Source: Collinsella sp944321445
Lineage (GTDB): Bacteria > Actinomycetota > Coriobacteriia > Coriobacteriales > Coriobacteriaceae
Strand: one strand, 5' to 3'
DNA length: 64,000 nt
NCBI RefSeq assembly: GCF_030371825.1
Contig: NZ_JAUDDM010000008.1
The notes beneath the pieces were generated by a model that searched no databases, was not told the origin of the DNA, and was given only the letters and a program-made list of their open reading frames with translations. Position 1 is the stretch's first letter, and every line of letters starts with the position of its first letter. The position numbers and the translations under genes were made by a program. Positions 58,224-64,000 of the stretch are shown one piece after another.

Positions 58224-58424
58224 GCGCGGGCATTCGGTCGGCGGGGAGAATCGACCGCCTGTCGGCGCGAACGTTAACACTGTGTAACCTGCCGTCTGAC
58301 CGTTTGGAGCGTTTTGGCGCCCCCTCCTATCATGATGTGCTAATTCACTATCGGTGTGCCCGCCCTGCGCGCGGCACTGATAACGCGGGTTCTCCCGCAT
58401 GTAGCAAGGAAGGATGTTCGAGAT

Positions 58425-59426
58425 ATGAAACGGCTCAAGACACTGGCCTCTGCCGTTGTGACCGGAACGCTCGCACTCGCGCTCGCCGCGTGCGGCGGCA
58501 CGGATGGAGCTACGACCGAGGGCAGCTCCTCTGCCGGCGGCGACGGCACCACCTATAAGATCGGCGTGCTGCAGCTCACCGAGCATGCGGCGCTCGATGC
58601 CTCCAACGAGGGCTTCGTCGCGGCACTCGACGACGCGGGCATCTCCTACGAGATCGACCAGCAAAACGCGCAGAACGACCAGTCCGCCTGCCAAACCATC
58701 GCGAGCAAGCTCGTGAACGACGGCGACGACCTCATCCTCACCATCGGCACGCCCGCTGCGCAGGCCGTGGCGAGCGCCACGAGCGATATCCCCATCATCG
58801 GCACCGCCATCACCGACTTCGCTGAGTCCGGCCTCGTAGCCGACAACGAGGCGCCTGGCGGCAACGTCACCGGTTCCTCCGACCTCACGCCGGTCGCTGA
58901 CCAGATCGAGCTGCTGCAGCAGCTCGTACCCGACGCGCAAACCGTCGGTTTGCTGTACTGCACCGCCGAATCCAACTCCGAGGTTCAGATTGCCATGGCC
59001 GAGGAGGCTCTCGACGCCGCCGGCATCGCACACGAGCGCTACAGCGTGTCCTCCTCCAACGAGATTCAGCAGGTGATCGAGTCCATGGTGGGCAAGGTCG
59101 ACGCCATCTACGCCCCGACGGACAACACCATCGCCGCCGGCATGGCCACGGTCTCCATGGTCGCCAACGAGAACAAACTGCCCGTCATCGTGGGCTGCGA
59201 CACCATGGTTGAGGATGGCGGTCTTGCCTCCTATTCCATCAACTACTACGACCTGGGCTACAAGGCGGGCGAGATGGCCGTCGAGATCCTCACCGAGGGC
59301 GCCGATCCGGCCGAGATGCCCATCGAGTACCTTGCCGCTGAGGACTGCCAGCTCATCGCCAACCAGGCGACCGCCGACGAGGTCGGCATCGATATCTCCG
59401 GCCTTGAGAACGCCGAAATCGTCTAG
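58425..59426 (+). CDS. trpX: TrpX-like ABC transporter substrate-binding lipoprotein, copy 1 (Sec type)
   Basis: Binding protein of the ABC_sub_bind family (PF04392), which includes the tryptophan-binding TrpX of streptococci. 333 residues: a Sec-type lipoprotein signal ending at Cys23 (LALALAACGG), then the binding fold beginning YKIGVLQLTEHAALDAS, with NAQNDQSACQTIA and the ESMVGKVDAIYAPTDNTIA hinge. Nearly the same sequence is repeated by the next gene. Upstream, 253 bases are gene-free. It is the first gene of a binding protein x2-permease-ATPase cluster. Ligand tryptophan or another aromatic amino acid is inferred from the family. Confidence 0.88.
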   Translation: MKRLKTLASAVVTGTLALALAACGGTDGATTEGSSSAGGDGTTYKIGVLQLTEHAALDASNEGFVAALDDAGISYEIDQQNAQNDQSACQTIASKLVNDGDDLILTIGTPAAQAVASATSDIPIIGTAITDFAESGLVADNEAPGGNVTGSSDLTPVADQIELLQQLVPDAQTVGLLYCTAESNSEVQIAMAEEALDAAGIAHERYSVSSSNEIQQVIESMVGKVDAIYAPTDNTIAAGMATVSMVANENKLPVIVGCDTMVEDGGLASYSINYYDLGYKAGEMAVEILTEGADPAEMPIEYLAAEDCQLIANQATADEVGIDISGLENAEIV

Positions 59427-59451
59427 CACTCGGCACGTATCCGCTTCTTGC

Positions 59452-59478
59452 GCCGGGGCCAGACGGCAGGGCCCCGGC
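59452..59478 (+). promoter_or_regulatory. Intercistronic hairpin between the two binding-protein genes
   Basis: Perfect stem GCCGGGGCC/GGCCCCGGC without T-tract. It probably stabilises the first gene's mRNA or adjusts ratios. Confidence 0.55.
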
Positions 59479-59525
59479 TCCCATCCTTTCCCGCACAGGC
59501 AGCGGGACAACAAGAGGAGACAACC

Positions 59526-60560
59526 ATGGACCGCACCACGCTTTCCCGTCGTATGTTCACCAAGGGATTCGCCGGCGTCGCCGCGTTGACGGCAGCCGCC
59601 ACGCTCGGCCTTGCAGGCTGTGGCAACGATGAGGCCGCTCCGGCAGGCTCTACCGCCTCCGGCGACGGCAAGAAGTACAAGATCGGCGTCTTGCAGCTCA
59701 CTGAGCACGCCGCGCTCGATGCCGCGAACGATGGCTTTGTCCGCGCGCTCGACGAGTCCGGCATCGACTACGACATCGAGCAGCAGAACGCGCAGAACGA
59801 CCAGTCTGCCTGCCAGACCATCGCGCAGACGCTCGTGAACGACGGCTGCGACCTCATCCTCGCCATCGCCACCCCGGCTGCCCAGGCAGTGGCAGGCGCA
59901 ACGACCGAGATCCCCATCATCGGCACCGCCATTACCGACTTCGCCGCGTCTGGCCTGGTCGACGATAACGACGCCCCGGGCGGCAACCTCACCGGCACCT
60001 CGGACATGAACCCCGTGACCGACCAGATCGATCTTCTAAAGCAGCTCATCCCCGACGCACAGACCGTCGGTCTGCTGTACTGCACGGCCGAGTCCAATTC
60101 CGACGTGCAGATTGCGCTTGCCGAGGAGGCGCTCGACACGCTGGGCATTGCACACGAGCGCTTCACCGCCTCGAGCTCCAACGAGATCCAACAGGTCACC
60201 GAATCTATGGTGGGCAAGGTCGATGCCATCTACATCCCCACGGACAACACCATCTCGGCGGGCATCTCCACCGTCACCATGGTGACCAACGAAAACAACC
60301 TGCCTACCATCGTAGGCGAGGTCGGCATGGTTGAAGGCGGCGCGCTTGCCTCGATTTCCATCAACTACGAGGAGCTCGGCTATCGCGCAGGCGAGATGGC
60401 CATCGAGATTCTCACCGAGGGTGCCGATCCGGCCGAGATGCCCATCGGCACCATGGGTGCAGACGAATGCGACCTGGTGTACAACCAGGCGACCGCCGAC
60501 GAGCTCGGCGTCGACGTCTCCGCCCTTGCTGATGAGGGCGGCGAGGACGTCTCGGCGTAA
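59526..60560 (+). CDS. TrpX-like ABC transporter substrate-binding lipoprotein, copy 2 (Tat type)
   Basis: Tandem paralogue of the preceding gene: 344 residues with long identical stretches (KIGVLQLTEHAALDA, QQNAQNDQSACQTIA, GLLYCTAESNS, ILTEGADPAEMP). The signal sequence differs: it has twin arginines (TTLSRRMFTKGF) and a lipobox ending at Cys32, so export by Tat is likely, while copy 1 looks Sec-dependent. Duplication followed by a signal swap is implied. Differences around the hinge (for example VGEVGMVEGGALA against VGCDTMVEDGGLA) may alter ligand preference. A GAGGAGACAACC site precedes the ATG. A terminator follows, yet permease and ATPase genes continue. Confidence 0.88.
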   Translation: MDRTTLSRRMFTKGFAGVAALTAAATLGLAGCGNDEAAPAGSTASGDGKKYKIGVLQLTEHAALDAANDGFVRALDESGIDYDIEQQNAQNDQSACQTIAQTLVNDGCDLILAIATPAAQAVAGATTEIPIIGTAITDFAASGLVDDNDAPGGNLTGTSDMNPVTDQIDLLKQLIPDAQTVGLLYCTAESNSDVQIALAEEALDTLGIAHERFTASSSNEIQQVTESMVGKVDAIYIPTDNTISAGISTVTMVTNENNLPTIVGEVGMVEGGALASISINYEELGYRAGEMAIEILTEGADPAEMPIGTMGADECDLVYNQATADELGVDVSALADEGGEDVSA

Positions 60561-60597
60561 GCTCACGCCACATCCATAGCGACTGCTTGCCATACGG

Positions 60598-60630
60598 GCG
60601 GCCGGAAGCCTGAGCTTCCGGCCGCTTTTT
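60598..60630 (+). terminator. Rho-independent terminator between the binding-protein and permease genes
   Basis: Perfect stem GCGGCCGGAAGC/GCTTCCGGCCGC with a TTTTT tail. It would lower permease/ATPase expression relative to the binding proteins. Confidence 0.9.
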
Positions 60631-60749
60631 CGTCCCCACGGAGGCCAGGCCCCTCTCGGCGCGTTTCCACCACATTACATAACACCCCGGCGCCTCTCCC
60701 CCGCTGGGTACGTGCTAGACTGTTCCGATGTATCTGCATCGTTCTCACG

Positions 60750-60782
60750 ATGAACCCCGGCGGCTTTCTCGCTGGGGTTCAT
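60750..60782 (+). promoter_or_regulatory. Leader hairpin before the permease gene
   Basis: Stem ATGAACCCC/GGGGTTCAT (with internal GGCGG/CGC pairing), 15 bases upstream of the AAAGGAGG site. It may be an attenuator-like structure or a minor terminator. Confidence 0.5.
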
Positions 60783-60807
60783 TTGGCTGAATAAAGGAGG
60801 AGACGAT

Positions 60808-61734
60808 ATGGGACTCGCCCTGCTCGGCGCCGTATCCCAGGGTATTCTCTGGGGCATCATGGTCCTCGGCGTGTTCATCACCTATAAATTGCTCGACATC
60901 GCAGACCTGACGGTCGACGGCAGCTTCGCCCTTGGCGGCTGCGTGTGCGCCGTGCTGGTCGTGGCCGGAGTCAACCCGCCGCTGGCCATCCTCGCGGCAA
61001 TGCTCGCGGGTATGGTCGCCGGCGCGGTCACCGGCTTTTTGCACACCGTGTTCGAGATTCCCGCCATCCTCGCAGGCATCTTGACGCAAATTGGCCTGTG
61101 GTCCATCAACCTGCGCATCATGGGCAAGTCCAACACGCCGCTGCTCAAGAACGACACCATCTTCTCGCAGGTCACCGACCTCACGGGGCTCTCCACCAAC
61201 ATCGCATCCATCATCGTGGGCGTCATCGTCGCCGTCGCGATCATCGCCGCGCTGTACTGGTTCTTCGGCACCGAGATCGGCTCGGCCTGCCGCGCCACCG
61301 GTAACAACGAGGCCATGGTCCGCGCACTGGGCGTCAACACCAAGGTCACTAAGATGATCGCCCTCATGCTCTCCAACGGCCTCGTCGGCCTCTCCGGCGG
61401 CCTCATCTGCGAGAGCCAGAAGTACGCCGACATCGGCATGGGCACGGGCGCCATCGTCATCGGCCTCGCTGCCATCGTCATCGGCGAGGTGCTCGGTCGC
61501 CTCACCCCTGGCAAGCTGCGCGCCTTCGGCAGCCGCCTCACCGCTGCCGTCGTGGGCTCCGTCGTGTACTTCCTCATCCGCGCCATCGTGCTTCAGATGG
61601 GCATGGACGCCAACGACATGAAGCTCCTGTCCGCCATCATCGTAGCCCTCGCCCTGTGCATCCCCGTCGTATGGGAGAAGTACCAGCTCAAGCGGTCCTA
61701 CACTCGCGCCGCGCGTTCCGAAGGGGGGCGATAG
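60808..61734 (+). CDS. trpY: TrpY-like ABC transporter permease
   Basis: A 308-residue inner-membrane permease of the branched-chain type (BPD_transp_2), matching the permease of the ABC_sub_bind group. Hydrophobic spans run throughout; recognisable segments are LLDIADLTVDGSFALGGCVCAVLVV, LAGILTQIGLWSINLRIMG, RALGVNTKVTKMIALMLSNGLVGLSGGL and IGLAAIVIGEVLG. One permease gene is usual for this group. An AAAGGAGGAG site precedes the ATG. The ATPase gene starts three bases after its stop. Confidence 0.9.
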   Translation: MGLALLGAVSQGILWGIMVLGVFITYKLLDIADLTVDGSFALGGCVCAVLVVAGVNPPLAILAAMLAGMVAGAVTGFLHTVFEIPAILAGILTQIGLWSINLRIMGKSNTPLLKNDTIFSQVTDLTGLSTNIASIIVGVIVAVAIIAALYWFFGTEIGSACRATGNNEAMVRALGVNTKVTKMIALMLSNGLVGLSGGLICESQKYADIGMGTGAIVIGLAAIVIGEVLGRLTPGKLRAFGSRLTAAVVGSVVYFLIRAIVLQMGMDANDMKLLSAIIVALALCIPVVWEKYQLKRSYTRAARSEGGR

Positions 61735-61737
61735 GCC

Positions 61738-62532
61738 ATGCTGAAGGTGCAACACGTCTGCAAGACCTTCAATGCCGGCACCATCAACGAGAAGCGCGCC
61801 CTGGTCAACGTCGACCTGCATCTTGAGCCCGGCGACTTCGTGACCGTCATCGGCGGCAACGGCGCCGGCAAGTCCACGCTCATGAACATGATTGCGGGCG
61901 TCTACCCCATCGACTCCGGCGTCATCGAGCTCGACGGCAAGGACATCTCCCTGCTTTCCGAGCCCGCACGCGCCAAGTACCTCGGCCGCGTGTTCCAGGA
62001 CCCCATGATGGGCACCGCCGCAGACATGCAGATTATCGAGAATCTTGCCATGGCAAAGCGCCGCGGCAAGAACCGCACGCTCGCCTGGGGCGTCACCAAA
62101 GCAGAGAAGGACGAGTACGCTGAGCGCCTCCGCGAGCTGGGGCTTGGCCTCGAGAAGCGCCTGACCAGCAAAGTCGGCCTGCTCTCCGGCGGCCAGCGCC
62201 AGGCGCTGACGCTGCTCATGGCCACGCTCACCGAGCCCAAGCTGCTACTGCTTGACGAGCACACCGCAGCACTCGATCCCAAGACGGCTGCCAAGGTGCT
62301 CGAACTCACCGAAAAGATCGTGGGCGAGCACCAGCTCACCACGCTCATGGTCACGCACAACATGAACGATGCCATCCGTCTGGGCAACCGCCTGATCATG
62401 ATGCATGAGGGTCGCATCATCTACGACGTCAAGGGTGCCCAGAAGAAGGCGCTTACCGTTGCCGACCTGCTGCAAAAGTTCGAGGAGGTCTCCGGCGGCG
62501 AGCTCGCCAACGACCGCATGCTGCTGAGCTAA
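61738..62532 (+). CDS. trpZ: TrpZ-like ABC transporter ATP-binding protein
   Basis: A 264-residue ATPase. Walker A GGNGAGKST, Q-loop VFQDPMMG, signature LLSGGQRQALTLLMA, Walker B LLLLDEHTAALD and the H-loop VTHNMNDA are all present. It follows the permease with a three-base gap and completes the ABC system with the two TrpX-like binding proteins. A hairpin follows at 62563. Confidence 0.94.
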   Translation: MLKVQHVCKTFNAGTINEKRALVNVDLHLEPGDFVTVIGGNGAGKSTLMNMIAGVYPIDSGVIELDGKDISLLSEPARAKYLGRVFQDPMMGTAADMQIIENLAMAKRRGKNRTLAWGVTKAEKDEYAERLRELGLGLEKRLTSKVGLLSGGQRQALTLLMATLTEPKLLLLDEHTAALDPKTAAKVLELTEKIVGEHQLTTLMVTHNMNDAIRLGNRLIMMHEGRIIYDVKGAQKKALTVADLLQKFEEVSGGELANDRMLLS

Positions 62533-62562
62533 CAGCGTCGCCGCACGTCATTCGGCATGATA

Positions 62563-62594
62563 AGGGCTCCGGTCACTGCGATGACCGGAGCCCT
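62563..62594 (+). terminator. Hairpin after the ABC transporter operon
   Basis: Stem AGGGCTCCGGTCA/TGACCGGAGCCCT with a six-base loop and a weak T-tract; also faces the minus-strand HepT gene, so it may serve both strands. Confidence 0.8.
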
Positions 62595-62634
62595 ATTACT
62601 TATGAACACGACTCACTGATTCGCAACCCAATAC

Positions 62635-63084
62635 CTATTCCGTCCCCTCCACACCCATCACCTCATCGTAGAGGCTGAGCTGGGAAGAAGCAGCATGCGG
62701 ATCGAGCTTCAACCCATGATTTTCGGCGTACTGTTCGCATACCTCGCGCAACGCCGACAAATCATGTTCAATCGTATCCCAGACAGTCGGAAGATCGAGC
62801 TTGAAATATGCATGAGCGACAGCGTTTCTCATGCCCCTGATCTGATCCCAGGGAATATTCGGATACTCCCGCTTCGTCTCATAGGAAAGCTCATTCGCCT
62901 CCTCGATAGCCCGATAGAAAAGAACAATCACTGCGTCGACATATGCCGCACTCAAAGAATCCGGATCGGTGTCGTTGCTAAAATCCTGAGCGGTCAGATT
63001 CAAGAGCTCGATCCGCTTGCGAATAGCGTTAAGTTGGATGTACAGCTCCTGAATCCTCTGGTTGTCCACAGGCCGAGCGGTCAT
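62635..63084 (-). CDS. hepT: HEPN-domain toxin HepT-like (DUF86)
   Basis: A 149-residue HEPN protein, the RNase part of a HepT/MntA-type toxin-antitoxin module. The RX4HXY motif is present as RNAVAHAY, with RNase Arg/His and the Tyr that MntA homologues adenylylate. Its start is the ATG ending at 63084 and it overlaps the 3' end of the nucleotidyltransferase gene by 56 bases. Long helices dominate (YVDAVIVLFYRAIEEANELSYE). Antitoxin first, toxin second, unlike the order in some systems. Confidence 0.86.
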   Translation of the reverse strand: MTARPVDNQRIQELYIQLNAIRKRIELLNLTAQDFSNDTDPDSLSAAYVDAVIVLFYRAIEEANELSYETKREYPNIPWDQIRGMRNAVAHAYFKLDLPTVWDTIEHDLSALREVCEQYAENHGLKLDPHAASSQLSLYDEVMGVEGTE

Positions 63085-63451
63085 AAAGCAACACCCCGTC
63101 TTCCATTATCGATGCATAGAGATTCCCCAGCGACTGCGGCGCTGTGTTGGTAACGATATCCACCGGGCAGGTCAAGACGGCGCGCAGCTCTGTTTGAATG
63201 TCAACGTACTCCGCCAATCCGATTTCGTACCGATCGCGATCCAAATGCACCCAAAGATCGACATCGGACAGCCGATTGAAATCCCCTCGAGCATACGAGC
63301 CGAACAGATAGACCTGTTCGATGCAAGGATGGCTAGTGCAAACCGGAAATATGCGCTCAGCTATGATGCGATGCGCGCGCGACGTCAAACTCGACTCCGT
63401 CAGCTTGTTCACCTGCCCTCCTGAATCCACCTGATCCCCCATCTGAACCAT
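63029..63451 (-). CDS. mntA: MNT-domain nucleotidyltransferase antitoxin MntA-like
   Basis: A 140-residue minimal nucleotidyltransferase. The GSX10DXD motif is visible in VYLFGSYARGDFNRLSDVDLWV, with the second Asp pair coordinating metal and ATP. Homologues neutralise HepT by adding AMP to its Tyr. The ATG ending at 63451 follows AAAGGAAT; an upstream ATG exists but lacks a site. It overlaps the downstream toxin gene by 56 bases, which suggests a coupled operon. Confidence 0.86.
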   Translation of the reverse strand: MVQMGDQVDSGGQVNKLTESSLTSRAHRIIAERIFPVCTSHPCIEQVYLFGSYARGDFNRLSDVDLWVHLDRDRYEIGLAEYVDIQTELRAVLTCPVDIVTNTAPQSLGNLYASIMEDGVLLYDRSACGQPEDSGAVHPT

Positions 63452-63613
63452 AATGATTCCTTTGAGATACATCTTACCCGCACACAGACAAGAAGCCTCT
63501 CGACATGCAATAACATGCCAAGATTGCAAGCAGCCCCTCTTGCATCTCCCATCTTGATGATTCCCGCTATGATGGACGTGGACGAATGCTTCCAAGCACA
63601 CATAAGGAGCAGC

Positions 63614-64000
63614 ATGGACGATATCGCCGCCGCCATCATTGCATTTCTGCAGCACCCATGGGTGCACCGGGCGTTTTGGACCGTCGTCCTCGGCGCCGCC
63701 ACCATCATCGCGTCCCGCCTGGCGGCCAAAGCCCTGCGCCACCTGCTCAACAGCGACAGCAATCCCCTGCCCACCACGAGCATCATCGTCAACATCGTGC
63801 GCGCGGCCATCTGGGCGGTCGGTGCGAGCATCATCTTGGACAGCGTCTACGGGCAGAACTCCAATGCGATTATCACCGCCCTTGGCGTCGGCGGTATCGC
63901 CATCTCGCTGGGCTTTCAGGACACGCTGTCGAACCTCATCGGCGGCCTGCAGATGACCTTCATGGGCATCATCAAACCGGGCGACAACATCGAGGTCGGG
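63614..64000 (+). CDS. MscS-family mechanosensitive channel, 5' part (cut by window end)
   Basis: The first 129 codons of an intact MscS-type channel; the gene continues past the window. Segments are the two N-terminal membrane helices (AFWTVVLGAATIIASRLAAKALR; IVNIVRAAIWAVGASIILDSVYG) and the start of the pore helix with conserved Gly/Ala pattern and ISLGFQDTLSNLIGGLQMTFMG, then KPGDNIEVG. Unlike the broken gene at 30573, here the pore region is whole. AAGGAGCAGC precedes the ATG. Confidence 0.87.
   Translation, partial: MDDIAAAIIAFLQHPWVHRAFWTVVLGAATIIASRLAAKALRHLLNSDSNPLPTTSIIVNIVRAAIWAVGASIILDSVYGQNSNAIITALGVGGIAISLGFQDTLSNLIGGLQMTFMGIIKPGDNIEVG

Noticed and set aside
58172..58424. T-box or tryptophan leader before the TrpX-like genes
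   Set aside because: No T-box sequence or Trp-rich leader peptide was found; the only clear structure is the 14-base stem at 58183.

Overview
The window is GC-rich (roughly 60%) and gene-dense, with few introns of non-coding DNA and many ATGA start/stop overlaps. The gene content suggests an anaerobic Coriobacteriia actinobacterium, most like Collinsella: a flavin/ETF lactate dehydrogenase, reverse rubrerythrin, a flavodoxin-ferredoxin fusion protein, a ferredoxin-fused aldo/keto reductase, FeoAB and a PTS EIIA. The genus is inferred from gene content and composition only. No rRNA, tRNA or CRISPR was seen.

Layout. 0-5.7 kb: AzlCD exporter, an HD hydrolase, and an operon for an electron-confurcating type lactate dehydrogenase with EtfB and a ferredoxin-fused EtfA. 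5.9-18 kb: a degenerate peptide deformylase, TrmL, a PurF homologue without its catalytic Cys, a secreted nuclease, a tyrosine phosphatase, an ECF sigma/membrane-protein pair flanked by direct repeats, Dus, ModD, a GMP synthetase lacking the glutaminase domain, and a DUF2130 protein. 18-22 kb: nitroreductase, phosphoesterase, lipase, EFR1-type protein. 22.3-26.9 kb: a lower-GC defence island, with a DUF262/DUF1524 nuclease and a single-chain Sau3AI-type endonuclease/C5-methyltransferase whose start lies in a palindrome full of GATC. 27-36 kb: second deformylase, DUF5131 protein, rubrerythrin, a solute-binding lipoprotein with a broken Cache-MscS gene, LysR and membrane proteins. 36-42 kb: an RGG-tailed protein, an XRE-aminotransferase fusion with clear operators, a cysteine hydrolase, FeoAB. 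42.6-48.3 kb: an organic-acid module (TIM-barrel hydrolase, permease, aconitase-family hydratase, divergent LysR) that recalls E. coli ybhD-ybhJ. 48-57 kb: editing protein, YdcF, esterase, EIIA, aldo/keto reductase, acyltransferase, AsnRS. 57-64 kb: an HI1419/HI1420-type toxin-antitoxin pair, a TrpXYZ-like ABC transporter with two tandem binding proteins, an MNT/HEPN toxin-antitoxin pair and the start of an MscS channel.

The most unusual features are (i) the fused Sau3AI-like restriction-modification protein with GATC sites clustered at its own start and a hairpin hiding the ribosome binding site of the next nuclease gene, (ii) the XRE-aminotransferase fusion with an internal start and operator repeats, (iii) several enzymes lacking expected catalytic parts (PurF Cys, GuaA glutaminase, deformylase Glu), and (iv) at least five different intergenic elements with long inverted repeats, several of them MITE-like.
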